From Clostridium aminobutyricum (lineage in GTDB: Bacteria > Bacillota > Clostridia > Peptostreptococcales > Anaerovoracaceae): DNA of 64,000 nt. Shown here in pieces: positions 33,574-41,879 of this stretch. The DNA lies in NCBI RefSeq assembly GCF_017255415.1, contig NZ_JAFJZZ010000002.1, positions 310,001-374,000 of the forward strand, written 5' to 3'. Every line of letters starts with the position of its first letter. Positions within the stretch are counted from its first letter, which is position 1. Below the pieces are notes generated by a model. The model worked only from the letters and a program-made list of their open reading frames with translations. It ran no database searches and had not been told where the DNA came from. A program made the position numbers and the translations under genes.

Positions 33574-35582
33574 TTTCTATTGTCCTCCTTTGGCAATACA
33601 TACTCTTTCGCAGTCTCTTCGCCTTTTAAAAGTCTCAAGGCCCCCAAGGACAATGCTTCCATCTCATCCTCACCGGGCGCCACTTCAATCGGTGCTATAA
33701 ACTGAACTCTTTCGGTGACCATTTCTACCATCTTTGCTGAATAAGCCAAACCTCCCGTTAAAATGATAAAATCAACTTTACCTTTTAAAACAGGAGCCAG
33801 TTCTCCGATTCCTTTTGCCACCTGATAAGCCAATGCTTCATACAGAAGCTCCGCTTTCTGATTGCCTTCCGCAATCATTTTTTCAATCTTCCTGCAATCC
33901 GAAGTTCCTAAATAAGCTTTGAGTCCTCCTTCGCCTCGGATTTTTTTGATCATCTGTTTTTTATTATACTTTCCGGAATAACACATATCTACAATATACA
34001 GCAGCGGCAGTCCGCCTGCGCGCTCCGGAGCAAACGGCCCCGCATCATCCCGTATCGCATCGATGATTTTTCCGCCGCTGTGGACCCCGATGCTGATGCC
34101 TCCGCCCATATGCACCACAATCAGGTTCAACTCCTCATAGGTTTTACCATATTTCTGAGCTACTTTTCGAGATACGGCTTTCATATTTAATACATGGCAC
34201 ATACTTTGCCTTCGTACTTCAGGCATACCTGTTATTTTAGCGATCTCTTCAAACTCGTCTGATGTCACCGCATCGTAAATATACGCGGCTATTCCCAGTG
34301 GCTGAGCCATTTTATGAGCCAAGAGTGCGCCTAAATTAGAGGCATGCGGGGAGGCCAATCCGGTTTGTAAGGCGTCCAGCATCGCGTCATTTACCACATA
34401 ACCGCCGCTGCCCATGTTTGGAAGGAGTCCCCCTCTTCCAACGACAGCCGTCAACTCATTAAGATTGACGTTTTCTTTTTTCAATACCGATTCAATCAGT
34501 TGATATCTAAATTCCAATTGATCGGTCAGTTCTTCAAATTCAGCCAACTCTTCCGACGTATGTTCGATAGTGTGTTCAAATACCTTTTTATCCTCTTCAT
34601 ACAACGCAACCTTTGTTGAAGTAGAGCCCGGATTAATGGCTACTATTTTATTTTTATGATCTGCTCTTTGGTCCTTTACCCACATGTTAGATGCCGCAGA
34701 CGCTAATACTAGGGATAAATATTTTTCTTCCGAGCTGGCCCCTCTTGATACTAAAACAATCGGAGCCTTCGCCCCTACGATGATCCCTGCCATCCTGCTT
34801 CCCGCATTAAAAAGCAGCGCCTTGGCAAGCAGATTTCCGGTTGTCATATCCGGGGTTAAAAGAATATCGGTATTCCCCGTCACCGGACTGTCATACCCTT
34901 TTATATAGGCAGATTCTTTACTCATCATCAAGTCATAGGAAATAGGCCCTTCTACGATGCAGCCGGTTATTTTCCCTTCCAGATTCATTTTTTTCAGCTG
35001 TGCAGCATCCAGGGATTCCTGAATCTCATCATTGATCACTTCCGTCGCAGCTAAAGCGGCAACCTTCGGCAGTTCATAGCCCAACTGCTTCAGCACGGAA
35101 ACTGCATTTTGGATAATCATCGCTTTTTGCGGTACCGTTGGATAAGGGATCATTCCGCCGTCTGTGATGACGATTAATTTACGATAACCGGGTATTTCAA
35201 ACAGTCCCACATGAGACATGATACCGCCTGTACGAAGGCCTGTTTCCCGATTGACTACTTGTCTCAGTAAATCGGCCGTTTGAATCTTCCCTTTCATAAT
35301 AAAATCCGCTTCACCTTCTCGAATCATCAAAACAGCTTTTTTAGCCGCTTCCATGTCATCCGTTAAATGAATCATCGTTGCATCCGAAAAAGAAAAACCT
35401 TCTTTATTAATAATTTCCCGTATTTGAGCAGTGTCTCCGATTAATATCGGAGACACAATGCCGTTTTCATACGCCCTATTAATTCCTTCTAATGTGTGCT
35501 CATCATGAGCTGCCACAACTACTACTTTTTTCTTTTGAGGATTTTTTTGAACCAGTTCGATTAGTTCTTCAAAATTTCTCAT
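33570..35582 (-). CDS. Natural fusion: phosphate butyryltransferase (Ptb) - butyrate kinase (Buk)
   Basis: 670 residues in one uninterrupted frame. Residues 1-302 are a full phosphotransacylase of the Ptb type (VVVAAHDEHTLEGINRAYEN, GGIMSHVGLFEI, TGNTDILLTPDMTTGNLLAK). A short charged linker (DQRADHK, about 304-310) leads to residues 312-665, a full acetate/butyrate kinase of the Buk type (KIVAINPGSTSTKVALYEED, VVHMGGGISIGVHSGGKI, FIILTGGLAYS). The two steps convert acyl-CoA plus phosphate to acyl-phosphate, then to acid plus ATP. Between IorB and an aminotransferase, arylacetyl-CoA is the likely substrate. These are normally two separate genes; the kinase half has no internal start at the junction. 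Confidence 0.92.
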   Translation of the reverse strand: MRNFEELIELVQKNPQKKKVVVVAAHDEHTLEGINRAYENGIVSPILIGDTAQIREIINKEGFSFSDATMIHLTDDMEAAKKAVLMIREGEADFIMKGKIQTADLLRQVVNRETGLRTGGIMSHVGLFEIPGYRKLIVITDGGMIPYPTVPQKAMIIQNAVSVLKQLGYELPKVAALAATEVINDEIQESLDAAQLKKMNLEGKITGCIVEGPISYDLMMSKESAYIKGYDSPVTGNTDILLTPDMTTGNLLAKALLFNAGSRMAGIIVGAKAPIVLVSRGASSEEKYLSLVLASAASNMWVKDQRADHKNKIVAINPGSTSTKVALYEEDKKVFEHTIEHTSEELAEFEELTDQLEFRYQLIESVLKKENVNLNELTAVVGRGGLLPNMGSGGYVVNDAMLDALQTGLASPHASNLGALLAHKMAQPLGIAAYIYDAVTSDEFEEIAKITGMPEVRRQSMCHVLNMKAVSRKVAQKYGKTYEELNLIVVHMGGGISIGVHSGGKIIDAIRDDAGPFAPERAGGLPLLYIVDMCYSGKYNKKQMIKKIRGEGGLKAYLGTSDCRKIEKMIAEGNQKAELLYEALAYQVAKGIGELAPVLKGKVDFIILTGGLAYSAKMVEMVTERVQFIAPIEVAPGEDEMEALSLGALRLLKGEETAKEYVLPKEDNRK

Positions 35583-35680
35583 ATATTTTATGCTCTCCTC
35601 AAATTTTGTTTTTGTTCAGCCGGATTGAAACAAACCCGACTCGCTGCCTGACAGCTCAAGAATTTACGTCTTTTCATAAA

Positions 35681-36253
35681 TTATAATTGAAAACCTGCTT
35701 CAAAGGCTTTTAAATTAATTTCTTCAAATCCTTTTTTCACGTTATTCACAATTGCCTTTTTCCAATCAGCGCCGTCTACATTCATCGCCTTTACAAGTGC
35801 ACCGAGAAGCACAATATTCATGGTTTTACTGTTGCCGATAGCTTCTGCAATTTCTGCTGCTTTTATCACAATCACGGAAACTTTTTCGGATAATTCTTCT
35901 AGAATGCCCTGCGGATATTCAACCTTGCCCATTAAAATAGGAACGGATGGGATTTCAAAATCATTAATGACCATCTTTCCTTCCGGTCTTAGGTATTCCA
36001 CCCATCTTAACGCTTCCATCTTTTCGAATGCGACAATAACGTCTGCTTCCCCTTTTCCGACAATCGGTGAAAACACTTGCTTTCCGTATCGTATCTGGGT
36101 GCTGACATTTCCGCCTCGCTGCGACATGCCGTGAATTTCGGACATCTTCACTTCATATCCGGCTTCTACCAGACCTTCCGTCAAAATTTTGCTGGCAAGA
36201 ATGGTGCCCTGACCGCCAACACCTACTAATAATATATTTTTAACGTCACTCAT
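35681..36253 (-). CDS. iorB: Indolepyruvate ferredoxin oxidoreductase, beta subunit
   Basis: 190 residues, the pyruvate-ferredoxin oxidoreductase gamma-like domain: NILLVGVGGQGTILASKIL at the N-terminus, SEIHGMSQRGGNVSTQIRYG in the middle. It is the small subunit of the IorAB complex, oxidising aryl-pyruvates to arylacetyl-CoA with reduction of ferredoxin. It starts two bases after the iorA stop with GAGGAGG overlapping the end of iorA, so the subunits are co-translated. Confidence 0.92.
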   Translation of the reverse strand: MSDVKNILLVGVGGQGTILASKILTEGLVEAGYEVKMSEIHGMSQRGGNVSTQIRYGKQVFSPIVGKGEADVIVAFEKMEALRWVEYLRPEGKMVINDFEIPSVPILMGKVEYPQGILEELSEKVSVIVIKAAEIAEAIGNSKTMNIVLLGALVKAMNVDGADWKKAIVNNVKKGFEEINLKAFEAGFQL

Positions 36254-36255
36254 GA

Positions 36256-38025
36256 CTATACCTCCTCAATTGCATCAAACGGACAAGCCTGTGCACATAC
36301 TGCGCAGCCGGTACAAGATGTTTGCTCGATTTCAATAATTTTACCGGAATGAATAGCCGGACAACCGACACCGACGCAAATTCTGCACTTTTTGCATTGT
36401 TCCTGATTGATTGCACATTTCTTAGGCGATAGATCAAAATCCTTTTTATCCTGTGCGCTGAATTTCTTTAAAATACAAGGCCACTTTGTAATGATGACCG
36501 TCGGCTCTTCTTTTGCCAATGCGTCGTCAAGCGCTTTGTTTACTTCATCCAGCTTATTTGGATTGATGACATACATATTTTCCTGCTTAATACCGATTGC
36601 AAGGCAAAGCTTTTCGATATCCACCTCTACGGTTTCTTCTCCCATCAACGTATATCCTGTTCCGGGATTTTCCTGATGTCCGGTCATGCCGGTTATTCTA
36701 TTATCCAAGATGACGGAAACACAGTTACTCTTATTGTAAACGGCATCAATCAAACTGGTAATACCGGAATGGAAGAAGGTTGAATCACCGATCACAGAAA
36801 CGACCTTTAAGTCCTGATTTCCTGCCTTCTTCAGCGCCTGAGCAGCACCATGTCCTGCACTGATACTGCCGCCCATGCAGAAACAAGTGTCCATAGCGGA
36901 AAGCGGAGGTGCAGAGCCAAGGGTGTAGCAACCGATGTCTCCTGTGATAATCAAGTTCTTTTTCTTGCTTAGACCATAGTAGAAGCCTCTGTGAGGGCAT
37001 CCTGCACAAAGTGTAGGCGGTCTCATAACCGCTTCTTTGGTCACTTTAATGCCTTCATTCTTTTCACCGAAAACAGCTTGACGTACGATATCCGTATTTA
37101 ATTCATCGTATTCCGGGATCACTTCTTTTCCGATACAGCTGATTCCTGCCATCTTTAGATGATTTTCTATGTATGGGTCCATCTCTTCAATAACGTAAAG
37201 TTTTTTCACCTTACTTGCAAACTCTTTGATAAGAGCCATCGGCATAGGGAACGTCATTCCTAATTTTAGATAAGATACCTGTTCACCGAATACTTCTCTT
37301 GCATACTGATAAGCGATTCCGGAGCTGATAACGCCGATTTCGTCTCCATTGTATTCCGGCTTATTGATTTCAGCTGTAACAGCATATTCTTCCATTGCTT
37401 TCAGCCTGCCTACCAGATTTCTTCGCATTATTTTTCCGTTTGCCGGAGTCGCAACAAACTTTGAAATATTCTTTTCATATTTTACGATGGGTTTTTCCAC
37501 CCGCTCGCCCAGTTCCACAAGACTTTTGCTGTGACAGACTCTTGTGGTCATACGAAGCAGAACCGGTGTATCGAATCGCTCTGAAAGTTCAAGGCCAAGC
37601 TTCATGAAGTCTTTTGCTTCTTGACTGTCGGAAGGCTCCAGCATCAATAGTCTAGCAGCTGTGGCATAATTTCTGTTATCCTGCTCATTCTGTGAGCTAT
37701 GCATCCCCGGATCATCTGCAGAAACCAATACGCAGCCTCCGGTTACGCCTGTATATGCGAATGTAAACAATGGGTCTGCCGCTACATTTACTCCTACATG
37801 CTTCATCGCTGCCATGGATCGTACTCCTGCAACGGAAGCTCCTATTGCTGCCTCAAGAGCAACTTTTTCATTTGGCGCCCATTCACAATAAATATCTTCT
37901 TTATAGTTCACTATATTTTCCAGGATTTCTGTACTTGGTGTTCCCGGATATGCTGAAGCAAATACAAGTCCACCTTCATATGCTCCTCGTGCGACTGCTT
38001 CATTTCCTGTCATGATCGCTTTCAT
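36256..38025 (-). CDS. iorA: Indolepyruvate ferredoxin oxidoreductase, alpha subunit
   Basis: About 589 residues, the IorA length. The order is: pyrimidine-binding domain (GNEAVARGAYEGGLVFASAY), the middle domain, the TPP domain (GDIGCYTLGSAPPL, VIGDSTFFHSGI, DNRITGMTGHQ), and a C-terminal 2x[4Fe-4S] ferredoxin domain (CKKCRICVGVGCP and CTGCAVCAQACP). It decarboxylates indolepyruvate, phenylpyruvate or hydroxyphenylpyruvate. I prefer the ATG at 38025, which has AGGAGG 6 bases upstream; the ATG at 38031 overlaps that site. It is the first structural gene of the four-gene operon. Confidence 0.93.
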   Translation of the reverse strand: MKAIMTGNEAVARGAYEGGLVFASAYPGTPSTEILENIVNYKEDIYCEWAPNEKVALEAAIGASVAGVRSMAAMKHVGVNVAADPLFTFAYTGVTGGCVLVSADDPGMHSSQNEQDNRNYATAARLLMLEPSDSQEAKDFMKLGLELSERFDTPVLLRMTTRVCHSKSLVELGERVEKPIVKYEKNISKFVATPANGKIMRRNLVGRLKAMEEYAVTAEINKPEYNGDEIGVISSGIAYQYAREVFGEQVSYLKLGMTFPMPMALIKEFASKVKKLYVIEEMDPYIENHLKMAGISCIGKEVIPEYDELNTDIVRQAVFGEKNEGIKVTKEAVMRPPTLCAGCPHRGFYYGLSKKKNLIITGDIGCYTLGSAPPLSAMDTCFCMGGSISAGHGAAQALKKAGNQDLKVVSVIGDSTFFHSGITSLIDAVYNKSNCVSVILDNRITGMTGHQENPGTGYTLMGEETVEVDIEKLCLAIGIKQENMYVINPNKLDEVNKALDDALAKEEPTVIITKWPCILKKFSAQDKKDFDLSPKKCAINQEQCKKCRICVGVGCPAIHSGKIIEIEQTSCTGCAVCAQACPFDAIEEV

Positions 38026-38060
38026 GTCCATCCTCCTATAACCTCTACTTTTATATAATA

Positions 38061-38089
38061 ACTATACTCCAATTTTACTACATATCAAA
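38061..38089 (-). promoter_or_regulatory. Proximal promoter of the ior operon (P2)
   Basis: Minus-strand TTTGAT (38084-38089), a 17-base spacer and TATAGT (38061-38066). The start would fall about 30 bases before iorA. Confidence 0.6.
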
Positions 38090-38216
38090 GTATAAAAATA
38101 AAACGGAATTAACTTTGTATTTTAATTGATACATATGCTTGAATCCAGTGGGATCCACCTGAATTGAATCTTATTTGGTGTGATTTGCAAATGAATTTAT
38201 TTTTTTCGGCCAAAAA

Positions 38217-38245
38217 ATTATAACATTTTATGTTGTTTGACACAA
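38217..38245 (-). promoter_or_regulatory. Distal promoter of the ior operon (P1)
   Basis: Minus-strand TTGTGT (38240-38245), a 17-base spacer and perfect TATAAT (38217-38222), just beyond the Lrp gene. It gives the operon a start independent of the regulator gene, with a leader of about 185 bases. Confidence 0.65.
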
Positions 38246-38256
38246 GTTTTTGCCTT

Positions 38257-38700
38257 TTATTTTTCCTTTTTACCAATAATCTCCTTTTTGGTAAAATACG
38301 ATTTCAGCAGTACAGAAGTCTGTGATGTTCCGTATATTTTAATTTGTCCGAGCAAGGCTTCCAGTGCTTCCGAATCATCGACGAATATTTTTAAAAGGGA
38401 ATTATGAACGCCTACAATGTGATGATGTTCCATGATCGCTTCTGTATTCTCACAAAATTTGCAGAACAACTCATATTTCTTAGGATATACATCTACGTTG
38501 ATATATGCCGAAATGCCTTTTCCGAGCTTCATTATATCGATTTCAGCCGTATACCCTTTTATAATGCCGGCACTTTCAAGTCTTCGGATTCGTTCCGCTA
38601 CAGCCGGCGAGGTTAAGCTCACCTGCTGTCCGATCTCCTTGATGGTGCTTCTCCCGTCCTTTTGCAAAATATTGATGATGTTATAATCCGTATTATCCAT
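38257..38700 (-). CDS. Lrp/AsnC-family transcriptional regulator
   Basis: About 147 residues: an N-terminal helix-turn-helix (DYNIINILQKDGRSTIKEIG, VAERIRRLESAGIIKGY) and a C-terminal RAM amino-acid-binding domain (VDVYPKKYELFCKFCENTEA). Proteins of this family sense amino acids and control their metabolism. It sits directly upstream of the ior operon in the same direction and beside the divergent ureohydrolase gene, so either is a possible target. Two starts are possible: ATG 38700 (AAAGGA 7 bases upstream) or TTG 38718 (GGGAGG but only 4 bases away); I prefer the ATG. Confidence 0.85.
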   Translation of the reverse strand: MDNTDYNIINILQKDGRSTIKEIGQQVSLTSPAVAERIRRLESAGIIKGYTAEIDIMKLGKGISAYINVDVYPKKYELFCKFCENTEAIMEHHHIVGVHNSLLKIFVDDSEALEALLGQIKIYGTSQTSVLLKSYFTKKEIIGKKEK

Positions 38701-38858
38701 AGTCTTATCCTTTGACAAAATGCCTCCCTGTTCTATGCTTAATTTAATTAAGCGGGCCGCCTCATAAACTTAATAATATTAATATTTTTCAGTATAACAA
38801 ATTTTTTCTCTTATGTACACAATTTAAAATTAATACTATACTTGATTATGCGTAAATG

Positions 38859-38887
38859 TTGAGATTGAAATTTTGCGGGTTTACAAT
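38859..38887 (+). promoter_or_regulatory. Promoter of the ureohydrolase gene
   Basis: TTGAGA (38859-38864), a 17-base spacer and TACAAT (38882-38887). A 6-bp hairpin (GCAAGC/GCTTGC) follows in the leader. Confidence 0.65.
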
Positions 38888-38962
38888 GGGCAATCGTTGC
38901 AAGCGTCTGTCATAGCTTGCCCGATTATATAACACAGACCGAAAACTAGGAGGCATTATAAA

Positions 38963-39907
38963 ATGGATAGAATCAATCAACCGATTACAGGAATTTGTTC
39001 CTTTGCCAAATACCCGATCTGCACCGATTTAGACCAGCTGGATGCAGATATGGCCATTCTGGGGGTTCCCTATGACTTAGGTGTAGGTTTTCTAAGCGGC
39101 TCAAGACTAGCTCCACGCCGAATCAGAGAAGCCTCTACTCAGTACGCTCGCGGAGAGGCCGGTTTCTATAACTTCGAAACAGACGAACAGCTATTGGCAG
39201 CTCCTATCAAGATAATGGATTGCGGCGATGCCGACATTTTACAAGGTGATTTGAATTATTCTTTTGAACAAATTGAGTATGCCGTACGAAAAATCATTGA
39301 AAAAGGCGCGATTCCCATTGTCATAGGCGGCGATCACTCGATTTCCATTCCGGTGGGGAGAGCCTTGGAAAGTATTCACGATAACGTCAGTGTGGTTCAA
39401 TTTGATGCACATTTAGATTGGACGGATCACGTAGGGCCTCAAATTTACGGAAACGGCAGCCCTATGCGGCGACTGTCCGAGATGGAACACATTGATAAGA
39501 TGGCGCAGATTGGCCTGCGGGGCATCGGAAGCAGCAAAGAATCCGATTTTATGGAGGCGAAGGCCTACGGCAGCCAGCTTATCTCTGCACGTGAAGTACA
39601 TAAAATCGGAGTGGAAGGAGTTTTAAAGAAAATTCCTAAAGCAGAGAAGTATTTTGTTACCGTAGACATTGACGGTTATGATATGTCTATCGCACCGGGC
39701 GTTGCCTCCCCTTATCCCGGAGGGCTGTTTTACGATCAAGTGATTGATATCTTTGAAGGAATCTGTCAAATGGGCGAAATCGTTGCTATTGATTTGGTAG
39801 AAGTCGCTCCGCAATATGATCCTACCGGCATCACAGTACGGCTCGCCGCATTGACACTAATCAGTATGATGGCACAAGTGGCGAAGCATAAAAAAAGCCT
39901 CCTTTAA
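38963..39907 (+). CDS. Agmatinase/arginase-family ureohydrolase
   Basis: 314 residues. Dinuclear manganese ligands are visible in GGDHSIS, QFDAHLDW and VDIDGYDMSIAPG. The usual D-x-D-x-x-D-P-x-x-x-P-G motif has Met in place of the first Pro and Ala in place of the variable residue, which is seen in members acting on guanidino acids or unusual amidines. It hydrolyses a guanidino compound to an amine and urea. Arginase activity would feed ornithine to the operon at 49-58 kb, but agmatine, guanidinobutyrate or another substrate is equally possible. It is a single gene with its own promoter and terminator, divergent from the Lrp regulator. Confidence 0.8.
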   Translation: MDRINQPITGICSFAKYPICTDLDQLDADMAILGVPYDLGVGFLSGSRLAPRRIREASTQYARGEAGFYNFETDEQLLAAPIKIMDCGDADILQGDLNYSFEQIEYAVRKIIEKGAIPIVIGGDHSISIPVGRALESIHDNVSVVQFDAHLDWTDHVGPQIYGNGSPMRRLSEMEHIDKMAQIGLRGIGSSKESDFMEAKAYGSQLISAREVHKIGVEGVLKKIPKAEKYFVTVDIDGYDMSIAPGVASPYPGGLFYDQVIDIFEGICQMGEIVAIDLVEVAPQYDPTGITVRLAALTLISMMAQVAKHKKSLL

Positions 39908-39921
39908 TACCGCAGCATTAA

Positions 39922-39971
39922 AACGAGAGTGTCTCAAAGAAATTCTTTTGAGTCACCCTCGTTTATTTTTT
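39922..39971. terminator. Terminator between the ureohydrolase and dipeptidase genes
   Basis: A 17-bp stem with a few mismatches (39922-39963) is followed by TTTATTTTTT on the plus strand. It lies between convergent genes and may act on both. Confidence 0.82.
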
Positions 39972-39982
39972 GGGTTAGTTTG

Positions 39983-41689
39983 TTATATAGTCATCACAAA
40001 ATTAAGGGGTATATACGTTACTCCATCTTTTACCGTTGGGACATATTCCAGTTTAATCTCTGTGCTCTTTCCGTTTTTAGTGACGATACACAGGTCTTCC
40101 CCAATTGTCAAACTGTATACGGTATTACCCTTTGTTATTTTTATCGGCGTTCCATTTCCAGCCCATTTTACCGTATATCCTTTTGCCGCTGCTGCATCAC
40201 GCAAAGAGATGTCTGCAACAAACGGATTGCCCAGCTTCGCCGCTGTACGCCCATATCGATCCATTACAAAGAACAATAGTTGATCGTATAAATGATCTGC
40301 ATCCTTACATGCTTTTTGTGCAATGCTCCTATGTAAATCCGTCACATATTTTTTCGCTTGCTGCGGATCTTTCTTATATAACGTTACCATCTCTTTTTCA
40401 GCGTTTTGCATTTGCGCATAAAGCTGTTCTTCATAGAAATTCCAATAATCTCTTACTCCTTGACCGTAGAAACTTCTATTTTGCTCCGCTAAGGTACAGA
40501 TTCTCTTAAACTTCCAATATGCACCATTCTCATTGTAAAATTCGCCATCCACCTTATAAGCTTCGTAGGTATCTGTAATCCCGCTGAAGTTCGGTAAAAA
40601 GACGGAATGCTCTGCATTCCCCATAGCAAGCCACTGTAACGCAGAAATTTCTTGAGGATAATCCTCTCGAATCTGTATCACGTGAATCTGTGACTGGCGT
40701 TCCACTCCAATTACTCTTAACTCTTCATTCCCTGGAAGGGATGCATCAAACTTTGTTCCTTCATATCGATTTCGCAAAACATCCATTACCTGCAATGCAG
40801 AGACCTTTGCATCCGGTTTATAAAACAACGGATAATAAGCATTCGTTGCATAGTCTCCAACGGATGATGGAGATAACAGCTTGTGTCCCATCCAAGTACG
40901 CATATTGGAATAGTCTTCTCTTGCTTCACCGAAGGTTGCCGCTAAATTTACTAAATTGTTCTCTTTCTTCGTCCAACCATTCTTATCCGCAGTAGTAAAT
41001 AAATCCTTTTGATACTTAAAGTTATGAGTATCCGCAGGATCAACGGCATCGATCATAAATTGATTGCCAAATACGGCGACCTTATCCGCGGGCATTTTTT
41101 GTGCGGCCCATAGATGTCCGCTGTATACTTCAAAAATCCATGCTTCTTTTTGATCGGCAAGCAGGATCACGTTCCCCTCTTCAGATCCATAGGTTTCAAT
41201 AGTTTCTGCTAGAAGGTCTACTCCTTCTTCGGCTGTTTTACACGTGGCAGCCACAATGCCTGTAAGAACGGCTTCTCTTAAACTTCCTTCTACAAATGGG
41301 TCAGCCTCTTCCACTTCCGGTCTTGGCGATGCAGACACCGTTGCACTGATGCTTAGGCCATATTCGTTTGTACATGCGCCCGGATATGGGCCGTCTCCAG
41401 CTTCGGAATAATCCGGAACCATTGTATACTGATAGGTTGTTGCCGGAAGCGGATAGGAAAATCCATTGACATCATCCATTGTGCGCCCCGGAACATTTTC
41501 AACCCTGTCCACTACAACAAACAGCTTGTTGTAGGCACCGGTTCCTTGATCTTCACTTCTAGCAATAATGGTACTCCCATCCGTGCTTACCTCTTTTCCG
41601 ACATAAACAGCGGTACAAGCAAATGTACTGACCGTGCTTAGTAATAGGGATATTACCAGCGTAATTGCCATCACTTTAAATTTTCTCAT
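39983..41689 (-). CDS. Exported C69-family dipeptidase with copper amine oxidase-like C-terminal domain
   Basis: About 568 residues. A signal peptide (MRKFKVMAITLVISLLLSTV) ends at FACTAVYVG; the Cys of CTAVYVGKEVSTDGST is the N-terminal nucleophile of peptidase family C69, exposed by processing. The catalytic domain continues with ARSEDQGTGAYNK and EYGLSISATV. The last 60 or so residues (KITKGNTVYSLTIG, then YVPTVKDGVTYIPLNFVM) match the copper amine oxidase N-terminal-like domain often used for cell-wall or surface roles in Firmicutes. It would release amino acids from peptides outside the cell, feeding fermentation. The ATG at 41689 has GAGGAG 7 bases upstream; an upstream in-frame extension is not signal-like. 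Confidence 0.85.
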   Translation of the reverse strand: MRKFKVMAITLVISLLLSTVSTFACTAVYVGKEVSTDGSTIIARSEDQGTGAYNKLFVVVDRVENVPGRTMDDVNGFSYPLPATTYQYTMVPDYSEAGDGPYPGACTNEYGLSISATVSASPRPEVEEADPFVEGSLREAVLTGIVAATCKTAEEGVDLLAETIETYGSEEGNVILLADQKEAWIFEVYSGHLWAAQKMPADKVAVFGNQFMIDAVDPADTHNFKYQKDLFTTADKNGWTKKENNLVNLAATFGEAREDYSNMRTWMGHKLLSPSSVGDYATNAYYPLFYKPDAKVSALQVMDVLRNRYEGTKFDASLPGNEELRVIGVERQSQIHVIQIREDYPQEISALQWLAMGNAEHSVFLPNFSGITDTYEAYKVDGEFYNENGAYWKFKRICTLAEQNRSFYGQGVRDYWNFYEEQLYAQMQNAEKEMVTLYKKDPQQAKKYVTDLHRSIAQKACKDADHLYDQLLFFVMDRYGRTAAKLGNPFVADISLRDAAAAKGYTVKWAGNGTPIKITKGNTVYSLTIGEDLCIVTKNGKSTEIKLEYVPTVKDGVTYIPLNFVMTI

Positions 41690-41826
41690 GTTGTTTCTCC
41701 TCTTCATTAAAATACACAAATATAGTAATAAGGTATGTCTAACAGACGGTATCTTATGCATGGGATTAACGCCTAAATTTTCGCTTAACTTGACAAAATT
41801 TAGTACTGAAAAGGAACTGAATGAAT

Positions 41827-41868
41827 AAAACCCGCTCAATGATGATTGGAGTTCATTGAACGGGTTTT
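41827..41868 (-). terminator. Terminator of the class V aminotransferase gene
   Basis: AAAACCCGCTCAATGA (41827-41842) pairs with 41853-41868 (one mismatch) around a 10-base loop; the stem ends in U on the minus strand. Confidence 0.75.
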
Positions 41869-41879
41869 GAATTTATTTC

